Under the pieces are notes generated by a model. That model was not told the origin of the DNA, did no database searches, and saw nothing but the letters and a program-made list of their open reading frames with translations. A program made the position numbers and the translations under genes. 64,000 nucleotides of DNA from Salinisphaera shabanensis E1L3A (GTDB lineage Bacteria; Pseudomonadota; Gammaproteobacteria; Nevskiales; Salinisphaeraceae), in contig NZ_AFNV02000003.1 of assembly GCF_000215955.2 (NCBI RefSeq), positions 124,001-188,000 on the forward strand, written 5' to 3'. This document shows, piece after piece, positions 53,613 to 62,632 of this stretch; positions within the stretch are counted from its first letter, which is position 1; every line of letters starts with the position of its first letter.

Positions 53613-53795
53613 GAAAACTCCTCAACAGACGAGCGGTCGTGTGACCGCGACGCCAGTCTAGCTGATCGATTACCCCCAGGGGAGCGAACGACGAGGATCA
53701 TATTTGCTGCGATGCAACAAATCGGCATAGGATCGGTCCCAGTGCTCACGACGTGTGGGATACGCGCTCGGCGCGAGGGTTTGCAGGTAAATTCC

Positions 53796-54194
53796 ATGAA
53801 ACGACTTCACGAAATGCGCAACGACGGCGGCAGTCTGCTCTGGGGGCTGTTCGATCGTCAGTTCACCACGGTCATCACGACCCAAATGGTGCCCACGATC
53901 TATACGCTGGGGCAGCTGCTTTCGGGTATTGCCACCGCCTATGTGATCTTCTGGGCCTTTCAGCAGTCGCTGGTCAGCGGTCTGGTGTGGCTGTGTCTGC
54001 TCGGGCCGGCCATGTTTCTGGCGCTGGTGGTCAGTATCCGCGTATTGCTGGAGTTCGTACTCACCGTGTTCCGGATCGCGTTCTTTCTCGAAGCACTGGG
54101 CGGACAGATCGAAAGCATCGCCGGGCAAACCGAGGATATTCACCAGGATTTGCCGCGAATACGGTTCTGGCGCAAGACGCCGCGCAGTAAATAG
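53796..54194 (+). CDS. DUF4282 family membrane protein
   Basis: A 132-residue protein. The N-terminal GGSLLWGLFDRQFTTVITTQMVP and two strong helices (about 43-65 and 70-98) with SIRVLLEFVLTVFRIAF match DUF4282, a family of small two-helix membrane proteins of unknown role. I place the start at ATG 53796; an ATG at 53712 adds a tail without family features. It ends just before a strong hairpin. Confidence 0.8.
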   Translation: MKRLHEMRNDGGSLLWGLFDRQFTTVITTQMVPTIYTLGQLLSGIATAYVIFWAFQQSLVSGLVWLCLLGPAMFLALVVSIRVLLEFVLTVFRIAFFLEALGGQIESIAGQTEDIHQDLPRIRFWRKTPRSK

Positions 54195-54204
54195 GCTGGC
54201 AGAA

Positions 54205-54242
54205 CCCGGCGCCACGGGCAGGTACGTGCCCGCGGCACCGGG
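54205..54242. terminator. Long hairpin between convergent genes
   Basis: Arms 54205-54220 (CCCGGCGCCACGGGCA) and 54227-54242 pair at 14 of 16 positions around a six-base loop. It sits between the ends of the DUF4282 gene and the SDR gene, both reading towards it, so it probably terminates or insulates transcription on both strands. It has no T-tract. Confidence 0.5.
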
Positions 54243-54270
54243 ACCGCTCACGGGATGCGCAGGCGCGCGC

Positions 54271-55020
54271 TCAGACGCCGCCGTCGACGTCCAGAAACGC
54301 GCCGGTGGTGAATTTCGCTTCGGCGAGATAGAGAATCGCCTCGGCGATATCCTCCGGCTGGCCGACACGACCGAGCGGGATCGACGATTTCGCCTGTTCG
54401 GGCTTGTCCGGCAGGCCGCCGCTGGCATGGATGTCGGTATCCACCACGCCCGGGCGTACCGCGTTCACACGGATCTGATCGGCCGCGACTTCCTTGGCCA
54501 GGCCTTCGGTGAGCGTATCGATCGCGCCCTTGGAGGCGCCGTAGTCGATATACGTGCCGGCACCGCCGCCGCCGGCCGCATGGCTGGCCGCCGAGGAGAC
54601 GTTGACGATGGCGCCGCCCGGCCCGCCGTAAGACGTGCCCATACGCCGGATCGCCTCGCGGGCACACAGGAACGGGCCCACCACGTTCACCGACATCATG
54701 CGGGCCACGCGCTCGGCCGACATGTCGGCCACCTTGGACGGTTGGTCGACGATGCCGGCGTTGTTCACCAGCGCGGTGATACGGCCAAGTTCGTCGTCCA
54801 CCGTGGCGAACATGCGCACTACGTCCTGTTCGTTGGCTACGTCGGCCTGAACGGCAAGCGCCTTGCCGCCATCCTTCTCGATCGCCTTGACGATCGCATC
54901 TGCCGCCTCCTGATTGCTGTGATAGTTCACCGCAACGGCATAGCCGTATTTGGCGGCCATCAGGCAGGTTGCCGCACCGATACCCCGGCTGCCGCCGGTC
55001 ACGAGCATCACTTTATCCAT
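54271..55020 (-). CDS. SDR family oxidoreductase
   Basis: A 249-residue classical short-chain dehydrogenase. NAD(P)-binding TGGSRGIG is at residues 8-15, NNAG at 86-89, catalytic Ser142/143, Tyr160 and Lys164 (YGASK), and RPGVVDTDIH follows. Glucose-1-dehydrogenase or 3-oxoacyl-reductase-like by style; the Asn after NYHSN near residue 33-36 suggests NADPH preference, which is inference. Substrate unknown. Confidence 0.9.
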   Translation of the reverse strand: MDKVMLVTGGSRGIGAATCLMAAKYGYAVAVNYHSNQEAADAIVKAIEKDGGKALAVQADVANEQDVVRMFATVDDELGRITALVNNAGIVDQPSKVADMSAERVARMMSVNVVGPFLCAREAIRRMGTSYGGPGGAIVNVSSAASHAAGGGGAGTYIDYGASKGAIDTLTEGLAKEVAADQIRVNAVRPGVVDTDIHASGGLPDKPEQAKSSIPLGRVGQPEDIAEAILYLAEAKFTTGAFLDVDGGV

Positions 55021-55068
55021 GACTCAACTCTGAAGAGAATGATGCTCACAGGGTAACGCTTGCCCCGG

Positions 55069-55806
55069 TTATACGCGCAGGAACATCAGCACGGTCATGA
55101 TCGAACCGATAGCGACAATGCCGATCCGGTGCCAGCGCGGGGCGATGCGATAGCCGAAGGCCGCGCCAATCCAGCCGCCGAGCATGGCGCCGCTGGCCAT
55201 CAGGGCGGCCAGCGGCCAGTCGATGAGTCCGAACAGGGCATACACCGAGACCGAAATCGTGGTCAGCGTGGCCGACATGACCGCCTTCATGGCAACAGAC
55301 GTCAGCAGGCGCGTCTGGCCCAGCAGCCCGAGCAGGGCGATTACGATGATGCCCACGCCGCCGTTGAAATAGCCGCCATAGGTGCAGGCGATATAGAGCG
55401 CGACAGCCGCCACCGGCGTGCTGGCTTCGCGCTCGGCCATGCGCTGCTTGAGCCAGGGCGCGGCTGCAAAGATGAGCGTGGCCACGCCCATGAGCCAGGG
55501 CACGATGGCCGAAAACGCGCGGTCGCCGGTCAGCAGCAACAGCGATGCGCCGGTTATGCCGCCGGCCGCTGCTATGGCCACCATGGCCAGCAGCGACAGC
55601 GCCGCCGGCGGTGCGACATCGCGGCGAAACCGAAACAGCGTGGTGGCATAGCCCGGCAGCACGGCCGTGGCGCTGGTGGCGTTGGCTACCGTAGGCGGCA
55701 GGCCGTGGAACAGCAGGGCGGGCAGCGTGATGAAGCTGCCGCCGCCGGCCAGGGCGTTGATTGCACCCGCGACCAGGGCCGCGACAAAAAGCAAAGCGAT
55801 GTCCAA
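55069..55806 (-). CDS. TSUP family sulfite exporter TauE/SafE
   Basis: A 245-residue membrane protein with about eight helices. The two half-repeats begin with AGAINALAGGGSFITLPALLF (about 15-35) and CTYGGYFNGGVGIIVIALL (about 130-150), the TauE/SafE signature. Family members export sulfite, sulfoacetate or other organic anions. Located between the SDR and cytochrome b561 genes on the same strand, but with gaps of 48 and 173 bases, so an operon is not certain. Confidence 0.88.
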   Translation of the reverse strand: MDIALLFVAALVAGAINALAGGGSFITLPALLFHGLPPTVANATSATAVLPGYATTLFRFRRDVAPPAALSLLAMVAIAAAGGITGASLLLLTGDRAFSAIVPWLMGVATLIFAAAPWLKQRMAEREASTPVAAVALYIACTYGGYFNGGVGIIVIALLGLLGQTRLLTSVAMKAVMSATLTTISVSVYALFGLIDWPLAALMASGAMLGGWIGAAFGYRIAPRWHRIGIVAIGSIMTVLMFLRV

Positions 55807-55979
55807 AACAGGGTTCGCGCAGTAGAGAGCAAGCCCAGTTTAAACCGTTGGCTTATTCCGGGACGCACGCGCCTGCGATGGGCTCAGAACGCAGGCGGCT
55901 TTCATCGACTTCTATCGAACACGCGGCCGAGCGCGTTGGGCCGGCCGGATGTCGTTGCTTTTGAACAGGCGTGTCCGGC

Positions 55980-56534
55980 TCAGAGGCGCTCGTCGCCCTT
56001 GGTCATGCGCGCGATCAGCGGCTGTTTGAGACCGTAGGTATGCACGAATGCCATGACGATATGGCCGGCGATGAGGGCAAACAGAACCCAGCCGAGAAAG
56101 CCGTGCCACTGGTTACCCAGGTTGCTCATCCATTCGACCTTGGTTTCCATGCCATCGAAGATCTGTACGCCCAGCGCGGAAAAGGGACGCGTGCTGCCAT
56201 AGGCTCGGATGATGGCGATCACGGGGACCGCGATCATCAGCCCATACAGCGCGACATGGCCAAGTGCGGCGGCACGGTGCAGGGCGCCGTCGTGTGCGGG
56301 TCGACGGGCGAGGTTGATCAGCCCCCAGACGCCGCGTAGTACGGCCAGAACCAGTATCAGCACGCCATTGGAAAAATGGGTGCCAAAGAAGAAATCGGTG
56401 ATGGCGGTTTCGTCGAAAAAATAATGCAGCAGCGCCGACGTGGCCTGCCATACGATCAACAGCGCCATGGCCCAGTGAAACAACCGGCTTATCAGCCCGT
56501 AACCGTGTGCGTGGTCCATGACTCGAGTATCCAT
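55980..56534 (-). CDS. Cytochrome b561 family protein
   Basis: A 184-residue four-helix diheme membrane cytochrome. Candidate haem ligands are His in SRLFHWAMALLIVW (His20), THFSNGVLILVL, HVALYGLMIAVPVIA and the last helix region GNQWHGFLGWVLFALIAGHI. B561 proteins pass electrons between the quinone pool and periplasmic carriers, or scavenge superoxide as CybB does. AAGGGC precedes the ATG at 56534; an in-frame upstream extension is discarded. Confidence 0.88.
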   Translation of the reverse strand: MDTRVMDHAHGYGLISRLFHWAMALLIVWQATSALLHYFFDETAITDFFFGTHFSNGVLILVLAVLRGVWGLINLARRPAHDGALHRAAALGHVALYGLMIAVPVIAIIRAYGSTRPFSALGVQIFDGMETKVEWMSNLGNQWHGFLGWVLFALIAGHIVMAFVHTYGLKQPLIARMTKGDERL

Positions 56535-56725
56535 ACGAAGCCCTTTGCGTGCGTGCCGATGATGTCCGGAAAGCGGTGATCGAGTCGTGGCAAGCGGGCC
56601 ATCGCTGCACTTGGCCTGACCCTGGCCGGTGCGACCACTCGATTCGGTCAATTCCTGGCAGCAAGCCTAGCGCAATAAACGTGCGGATGTGTTTGCAGAA
56701 TGTTGCCAGGCCGTTTGCGGCGGGC

Positions 56726-57748
56726 TTATTCGGCTTCTTCGGCGCTGGTGACGCCGCGTCGGCGTTCGCTTGGCGCGATGCCATAGAGCCGGCGATAGGC
56801 GGTGGCGAAATTGGCGGCGCTGGTATACCCGGCCAGCTCGGCGGCACGAACAACGCTGGCGCCGTCTTCGCGCAACGCACGGTCGGCCGTCTGAAGACGG
56901 CGTTGGCGCAGGAATTTCTGCACGCTCATGCCGTAGCAGATCTGAAAATGGCGCTGCAGGCTGCTCCGGCTCATGCCGGCTTCGCGGGCCAGGGCATCGA
57001 CGGTGAGTGGGCTGCTGGCCGGGCGCTCGACCAGATCGCGCATGCGGCGCAGGCGACGGGCATCGATAGGCCGGGGTGGTTCGTTGGTCGCCGGTGCATC
57101 CAGCAGGGCCGGCAGGGCTTCGGCGGCCATGGCCAGCGCCAGGCTTTCGCACCGCAGCCGTCGTGCCGGCCCGGCGCCCGCGCCGTCGCTATCCGATGCG
57201 ATGAGCGCCTGGGCACTCGCGCGCAGGGCCGAACTGGGGTGCCAGGGCTGCATGCATAGATGCGGTTCCTGCGGCAGGCGCGTGTCCGTACGGCCGTCGC
57301 CGAGCGTTACCAGGCGCTGGCGCAGCCAGTCATGGGGCACCGTCAGCGTGAGGCTGTGTTCCAGGCTGTTGCGGCGGGCGCGGCGTTCGAATGGGGTGGT
57401 TTCGTGCAAATGCACGGCATAGGCATAGCTTTCGCCGGGGCCGACTGGCAGGGGCTGACCGCCAAAGCGCACATCGACCTCGCCGCCGAGTACCAGAATC
57501 AGCTTCAGGCTGGGGCGCAAGCGCAGCCGGGAATGCATGTCCTGGCAGTTGCGCACGCTGGCATGGCGCAGCACCAGCCCGCCGGGGAGGGCATCGACAC
57601 CGAACTGGCCTTCAAGCGGCGGCGAGTCGTCGGCGATATGGGTCTGGTAGTCGCGCCCCAGATGCGCGGCGTGCCGATCGAGCTCGGCCGCGCCGATACG
57701 GCGTTCGAGATGGTCCTCTTCGGGTGCGGTAGTCGAATGCAAAGACAT
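56726..57748 (-). CDS. AraC family regulator of siderophore receptor
   Basis: A 340-residue regulator with a C-terminal AraC helix-turn-helix pair (about 240-335; LTVDALAREAGMSRSSLQRHF and RAAELAGYTSAANFATAYRR), separated from an N-terminal sensor region resembling PchR. PchR-type proteins bind a ferric siderophore and activate the matching receptor gene. The divergent neighbour is a TonB siderophore receptor, about 140 bases away, supporting this role. ATG at 57748 chosen; an upstream in-frame start would lie in the shared promoter. Confidence 0.88.
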   Translation of the reverse strand: MSLHSTTAPEEDHLERRIGAAELDRHAAHLGRDYQTHIADDSPPLEGQFGVDALPGGLVLRHASVRNCQDMHSRLRLRPSLKLILVLGGEVDVRFGGQPLPVGPGESYAYAVHLHETTPFERRARRNSLEHSLTLTVPHDWLRQRLVTLGDGRTDTRLPQEPHLCMQPWHPSSALRASAQALIASDSDGAGAGPARRLRCESLALAMAAEALPALLDAPATNEPPRPIDARRLRRMRDLVERPASSPLTVDALAREAGMSRSSLQRHFQICYGMSVQKFLRQRRLQTADRALREDGASVVRAAELAGYTSAANFATAYRRLYGIAPSERRRGVTSAEEAE

Positions 57749-57809
57749 TTGAGCGTTTCGCAAAGGTTTGGGCGGCAAGCCTCTGAAATAATGCGCGGCA
57801 CAAAGCGTA

Positions 57810-57828
57810 AATGCAAAAGATTCGCATT
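57810..57828 (+). promoter_or_regulatory. Inverted repeat between AraC and TonB-receptor genes
   Basis: AATGC (57810-57814) and GCATT (57824-57828) flank nine bases; the hexamer ATTCGC is also repeated directly (57820-57831). The site is centred 70 bases before the receptor ATG, a typical activator position. It is a candidate AraC/PchR operator; no good match to the 19-bp Fur consensus is seen. Confidence 0.35.
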
Positions 57829-57889
57829 CGCACAAAGTTGATTCTGGAACTCGCCTGCGCTGCCGCAGGGGTCTTACTTGGGGAAATAC

Positions 57890-60025
57890 ATGAACGGCTG
57901 CAAAAAATACCGCCTATCGCGACACACGCCCTGGCTTGTGGGCGTTGTAACGCTCGCTTCGGCGATGCCTGCGTTCGCGCAGGACGCGCAGGACTACAGC
58001 GATGATCCCTTGCAGCTTGAAATGGTTACCGTCGAAGGCAACCAGCTCTACGATATGCTGCCCTCCGAGCAGACCGGCGGCTACGCCGTGGATGCGGCGA
58101 CCGTGGGCACCAAGACGCCGGCCGCGCTCAAGGATATTCCCCAGTCGATCAGCGTGATCACCCGCGAGTCCATCGAGGATCGCAACGTGGATACGCTCGA
58201 TGAACTGGCGCGGCGCACGCCGGGCCTGCGCGTGCTCACCAACGACGCCGGGCGTTCGTCGATCTATTCTCGCGGCTATGAGTACGACGAGTTCAATATC
58301 GACGGCCTGCCGGCGCCCATGGCCAGCATCAACGGCACATTGCCCAATCTGGCCGCCTTCGACCGCGTGGAGGTCATGCGCGGCCCGTCCGGGCTGTTCA
58401 ACAGCACCAGCGAACTCGGCGGTATCGTCAACCTCGTTCGCAAGCGCCCGACCGAAGACGCCCAGGCCCATGTGATCGGCCGCTATGGCAGCTTCAACCA
58501 GTATTATCTGGAAGGCGATGCGTCCGGCCCGCTCACCGACGACGGCCGGCTGCGCGGGCGCGCGGTGATCGCACAGAGCGATACCGACGGCTTTGTCGAC
58601 AACAACGACAACAACGCCCAGACCTTCTACGGCACGCTCGAATACGATATCGACCCGGATACGATGGTATCGGTCGCCTATCTGCGCCAGGCGCGCGATA
58701 TCACCGTCAACAACGGTCTGGCTACCGATGCCGACGGCGATCTGCTCGATGTGGACGAGTCGACGTTCTTTGGCGCCGACTGGAACGATTTCACCTCCAC
58801 GACCGACGATTTCCTGTTCGAACTGACCCATCGGTTCGAGTCGGGTGGTTTCGGCCGGGTCGGCGCCCGCTATTCCAACCGCAACGCCGACTACAATTAT
58901 GCGTTCGGCGGTAGCGCGCTGGCCGACGATGGCAGCATCGGTGTATCCGGCACGGCAGGAGATATCGATCAGAATACGCTCGCGATCGATGCCAGCTACA
59001 GCCAGCCGTTCGAAACCTTCGGCAACGTCAGCGAATTCGTGGCCGGCGTCGACTACAAGCACTACGACACGGATACCGCCCGCGGACGTGCGCGTCTGGG
59101 CCGAATCAACGCCGACGATTTCGAGGATCTCGCCTATGTGGACGTTCTCGAAAGCGGCTCGGTCACGGACAATACGACCAAGCTCGAAGAAATCGGCCTG
59201 TATAGCAAGCTGACCTTCCGCCCGATCGAGCCGCTGGCATTGATCGGCGGTGTCCGGGTCAGTGACTACAAGGTCGAACTCACCGATAACGATACTGGCG
59301 CGACCGGCACGCGTGACGACAACGGCAAACTCACCCCCTATGCCGGCCTGGTGCTCGATGTGGATCGTCACCACGCGCTGTATGCCAGCTATTCCAAGGT
59401 ATTCAATCCGCAGACTGCCTACGACGCCAACAACGACCTCATCGAGCCACGTGAGGGCACGCAGTACGAGACCGGCGTGAAGGGTAGCTATTTCAACGGC
59501 GATCTCAATGCCCGCGCCAGCCTGTTCCGGATGTACGATCGCAACTTCGCAGCCGGTGTGCCTGGCGAGAATTACAATGCCGCGATCGGCCAGCGGCGTA
59601 TTCAGGGCGTGGAGTTCGAAATCGATGGCTCGCCGATCGAACAACTGGATATCATTGCCGGCTATACCTATCTCGACACCGAAGTCGAGCGCGGCGATCC
59701 GGAGGCCACCTTCGTACTCATGCCCGATCACATGTTCAACCTGTGGACCAAGTACGCCTTCGACTCCGGCCTGCTCGACCGGGTGAGCATCGGCGCCGGC
59801 GTGACCGCGCTCAGCGACTTCAGCTCTACCCAGGGCGTGGAAGCACCGGGCTATGCCGTGGTCGATGCCATGGTGGGCTACAAGTTCACCGACAAACTGT
59901 CGGGCGCACTCAACGTGAACAACATCCTCGACAAGAAGTATTACAACCGCGTGGGCAGCACCGGCACGTTCAACTTCTATGGCGAACCCACGAGCGTGGT
60001 CGGCTCCCTGCGCTACGATTTCTAG
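57890..60025 (+). CDS. TonB-dependent siderophore receptor
   Basis: A 711-residue outer-membrane receptor of the ferric-siderophore (FhuE/FpvA-like) class. Signal peptide cut near AMPAFAQ (residue about 30); the plug domain shows DIPQSISVITRESIEDRNV, GRSSIYSRGYEYDEFNIDG and VEVMRGPSGLFN; the barrel ends in the typical C-terminal Phe (LRYDF). A TonB-box-like LEMVTVEG follows the signal. GGGGAA before the ATG at 57890 sets the start. The downstream esterase starts inside its stop codon, so they are coupled. Confidence 0.94.
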   Translation: MNGCKKYRLSRHTPWLVGVVTLASAMPAFAQDAQDYSDDPLQLEMVTVEGNQLYDMLPSEQTGGYAVDAATVGTKTPAALKDIPQSISVITRESIEDRNVDTLDELARRTPGLRVLTNDAGRSSIYSRGYEYDEFNIDGLPAPMASINGTLPNLAAFDRVEVMRGPSGLFNSTSELGGIVNLVRKRPTEDAQAHVIGRYGSFNQYYLEGDASGPLTDDGRLRGRAVIAQSDTDGFVDNNDNNAQTFYGTLEYDIDPDTMVSVAYLRQARDITVNNGLATDADGDLLDVDESTFFGADWNDFTSTTDDFLFELTHRFESGGFGRVGARYSNRNADYNYAFGGSALADDGSIGVSGTAGDIDQNTLAIDASYSQPFETFGNVSEFVAGVDYKHYDTDTARGRARLGRINADDFEDLAYVDVLESGSVTDNTTKLEEIGLYSKLTFRPIEPLALIGGVRVSDYKVELTDNDTGATGTRDDNGKLTPYAGLVLDVDRHHALYASYSKVFNPQTAYDANNDLIEPREGTQYETGVKGSYFNGDLNARASLFRMYDRNFAAGVPGENYNAAIGQRRIQGVEFEIDGSPIEQLDIIAGYTYLDTEVERGDPEATFVLMPDHMFNLWTKYAFDSGLLDRVSIGAGVTALSDFSSTQGVEAPGYAVVDAMVGYKFTDKLSGALNVNNILDKKYYNRVGSTGTFNFYGEPTSVVGSLRYDF

Positions 60026-60975
60026 TGCAGGCAGGGCCGACGACTCTATCGGGCACGGGGCGCTGGCTGCGCCTCGTGCTTGCCTGCGTACTGGCGGCGA
60101 TGAGCGGGTTCGCCCCCGCCCTGGCTCAGCCGGACCTGGATACAGTGGCCCACCCCGAGGCCGCGGCCGCGCTGCACCAGGAGTCGATCGTCGATCCTGC
60201 CACCGGGCGGGTCTACGAGTTGCTGTTGTCGCAGCCGCAAAAGCCCGCACCCGCTACGGGTTATCCGGCTGTCTTTCTGTTCGATGGCAATCGCACCGCG
60301 CCGGCGGCGCTCGCATGGCTGCAGGCGCACGATCTGGCCGATCGTGTGCTCGTCGTTGGCCTGGGTTATCCCGATACCATCGCGTTCAACATCCCGCGCC
60401 GCTTTGAAGACCTGACGCCCACGCCGGTCGCGAAGCGCCCGGGTAGCGGTCAGGCAGCCGCGTTTCTCGATTTTGTCGAGCAATGGATCAAACCGCATAT
60501 CGCACGCCGCTACCCGCTCGACCCGAACCGAACAGCGCTTTACGGTCATTCGCTGGGCGGGCTGACCGCGCTGTACGATCTGGCCCATCATCCGGACCGG
60601 TTTTCGGCCTATTTCGCTGCCAGCCCGGCCTTGTGGTGGGACGACAGCGTTGTCATGCCGCAACTGCAACGGGCCGCGCGCAGCGAACGCTGTGCCAGCG
60701 GCCCGCCACGAACCGTGGTGATCACGGTCGGCCGCAAGGAACAGCCGTTGAATACTGACGAAAAAATCGATGCCGCACGCGCGGCCAAGCTCGCGCGCCG
60801 GGGCATGGTCGATAACGCCGAACATGCGGCCGGCATTCTCGCCGGTTGCGCGGCGTTTGACGTGCACTACCAAGTGCTTGCCGACGCCGACCATGGCGCT
60901 GCACTCGACGGGGGGCTGTTCTATTCGCTCACGCAGTGGCTGGGTGACGACCGTGCCGCGGAGCGCCGGCCATGA
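60025..60975 (+). CDS. Exported alpha/beta esterase, siderophore hydrolase-like
   Basis: A 316-residue exported esterase of the Fes/IroE-like family. GTG at 60025 overlaps the receptor TAG by one base. After a signal peptide (about 1-35) the catalytic Ser176 is in YGHSLGGLTALYDL; FDGNRTAPAALAWL and ADADHGAALDGG (His) complete the fold. IroE-type enzymes linearise trilactone siderophores in the periplasm, releasing iron; that role fits the neighbourhood. Ends in a four-base overlap with the reductase gene. Confidence 0.88.
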   Translation: MQAGPTTLSGTGRWLRLVLACVLAAMSGFAPALAQPDLDTVAHPEAAAALHQESIVDPATGRVYELLLSQPQKPAPATGYPAVFLFDGNRTAPAALAWLQAHDLADRVLVVGLGYPDTIAFNIPRRFEDLTPTPVAKRPGSGQAAAFLDFVEQWIKPHIARRYPLDPNRTALYGHSLGGLTALYDLAHHPDRFSAYFAASPALWWDDSVVMPQLQRAARSERCASGPPRTVVITVGRKEQPLNTDEKIDAARAAKLARRGMVDNAEHAAGILAGCAAFDVHYQVLADADHGAALDGGLFYSLTQWLGDDRAAERRP

Positions 60976-61787
60976 GTGCCCGTGGCCCCTGGCCGTTGCA
61001 GGTCACCGATGTGGCACGGCTATCGCCGAGCCTGCTGCGTGTGGAGCTGGCCGGCGAAGACGGGGTGCTTGCGGGCTTTGCCGGTGATCGCGCCGGCGCG
61101 CATATAAAAATCTTCCTGCCGCAGCCGGGTGAAACGGCGCCCGCCCTGCCCGAATTCACGCCCAGCGGGCCGCGCTGGCCGCAATCGCGCCCGCGCGCGA
61201 TCACGCGAACCTATTCCGTACGCTATTTCGATACGCAACGGCAGCGTTTGTATGTGGATTTCGTGCTGCACGGCGACGACGGGCCGGCTTCGGCCTGGGC
61301 CCGGCGTGCCCGGGTGGGCGATACCATCGGCGTGGCCGGCCCCGGCGGGCCGAGCCCCATGCTCGCGCCCGTGGACCGGGTGCTGCTGGCCGGCGATATC
61401 ACCGCCCTGCCGGCAATCGCCGCCCTGCTGGAAAGCCTGCCGGCACAGGTATCCGGGCATGCGATCGTGCAGCTGCCGGCCGATGCTGACCGGCCCGAGC
61501 TCGATTACGCGGCGTCGGTCACCATCGACTGGCTGCGAGCGCCCCATGTCGATCATGCCGATACACCCCTGGTGCATGCGCTCAAGGCGCTCACGCCGCC
61601 GGCGGAATCGGTTGCGGCCTGGGTGGCCGGCGAAAACGCGTCGGTGCTGGCCATGCGTGCGCACCTGCGCGATGTCTGGCAGCTGCCCCGACGCCAGATC
61701 TATGCCGTGCCGTACTGGAAGGCACGCGCCAGTGAAGAGGCCTATCACGCCGAGCGCCATCGGGTGATGGACAACTTCGATAGCTAG
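60972..61787 (+). CDS. Siderophore-interacting FAD reductase (SIP family)
   Basis: A 271-residue cytoplasmic flavoprotein of the ViuB/SIP family, which reduces Fe(III)-siderophore to free Fe(II). The FAD-binding motif is RAITRTYSVRYF (Arg79-Thr80-Tyr81-Ser82), with the GDTIGVAGPGGPSP loop and the C-terminal WVAGENASVLAMR block. It overlaps the esterase stop by four bases (ATGA), giving a receptor-esterase-reductase operon. Convergent with the FecE-type gene, overlapping by four bases. Confidence 0.93.
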   Translation: MSARGPWPLQVTDVARLSPSLLRVELAGEDGVLAGFAGDRAGAHIKIFLPQPGETAPALPEFTPSGPRWPQSRPRAITRTYSVRYFDTQRQRLYVDFVLHGDDGPASAWARRARVGDTIGVAGPGGPSPMLAPVDRVLLAGDITALPAIAALLESLPAQVSGHAIVQLPADADRPELDYAASVTIDWLRAPHVDHADTPLVHALKALTPPAESVAAWVAGENASVLAMRAHLRDVWQLPRRQIYAVPYWKARASEEAYHAERHRVMDNFDS

Positions 61788-62632
61788 CTGATGGAAGAGC
61801 CGGGCGCCGCAATGTCGCGGGCGCGGCGTACGTTCGCCAGCAGCGGCGCGCCGGTATCGGTATCGGTGACCAGCGTGCAGTCCACGCCGTAGAGTTCGCG
61901 GACCAGTTCGCGGCTGACGATTTCCGACGGCGGGCCGGCCGCGACCACGCGGCCATCGCGCATGGCCACCAGATGATCGGCATAGCGACAGGCATTGCCC
62001 AGATCGTGCAGCACCATGACCACCGTCTTGCCCTCGGCGGCGAGATCGCGCACCAGCTCGAACACCTCGATGGCATGGCCCAGATCGAGCGCGGTGGTGG
62101 GTTCGTCGAGCAGCAGTACGGGCGTTTGCTGGGCGATGGCCATGGCAATCCAGGCACGCTGGCGCTGGCCGCCGGACATGGCCTCCAGCGGCCGGTGCGC
62201 CAGGGCTTGCAGATCGGCCGCGGCCAGGGCGGCATCGACCACGGCGGCATCCTCGGCCGACCATTGCCGCAGCCAGCTCTGGTGCGGCTGACGCCCGAAG
62301 CGGATCAGCTCGGCGGCGGTCAGCCCTTCCGGCGCGGTCACGTTCTGGGGCAGCAGGGCCAGCGCACGGGCGAGTTCGCGTGCGCCGTAGCTGCGGATAT
62401 CGCGCCTTTCGAGAGTGATACGCCCGGCCTGCGGTGTATGCAGGCGTGCCAGCGCCGACAGCAGCGTGGATTTGCCGCAGCCGTTGGGCCCGACGATGGC
62501 CGTGACCTGTTCGCGCGGAAAGGCGATATCCAGCTCGCTGAGCACTGGCCGCCGGCCATAGCTCACGCACAGCTTTTCGGCCTGGAGTGGGCTGGTCAGC
62601 GAAAGGGGCGGCGCTTCGAAAGGCACGGTCAT
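61784..62632 (-). CDS. Iron-siderophore ABC transporter ATPase (FecE/FepC type)
   Basis: A 282-residue ATPase. Walker A is GPNGCGKST (48-56), signature SGGQ at 153-156, Walker B VLLLDEP (172-178), with FGRQPHQSWL typical of the FecE/FepC group. It powers the two FecCD permeases encoded upstream on the same strand; its ATG overlaps the permease stop by four bases. A binding protein (FecB) is not in the window and may lie beyond the right edge. Confidence 0.93.
   Translation of the reverse strand: MTVPFEAPPLSLTSPLQAEKLCVSYGRRPVLSELDIAFPREQVTAIVGPNGCGKSTLLSALARLHTPQAGRITLERRDIRSYGARELARALALLPQNVTAPEGLTAAELIRFGRQPHQSWLRQWSAEDAAVVDAALAAADLQALAHRPLEAMSGGQRQRAWIAMAIAQQTPVLLLDEPTTALDLGHAIEVFELVRDLAAEGKTVVMVLHDLGNACRYADHLVAMRDGRVVAAGPPSEIVSRELVRELYGVDCTLVTDTDTGAPLLANVRRARDIAAPGSSIS

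Noticed and set aside
57914-60250. A 778-codon open frame on the minus strand
   Set aside because: It mirrors the TonB receptor; its composition (Asp/His/Arg/Val rich, no motifs) is that of an antisense shadow in high-GC DNA.
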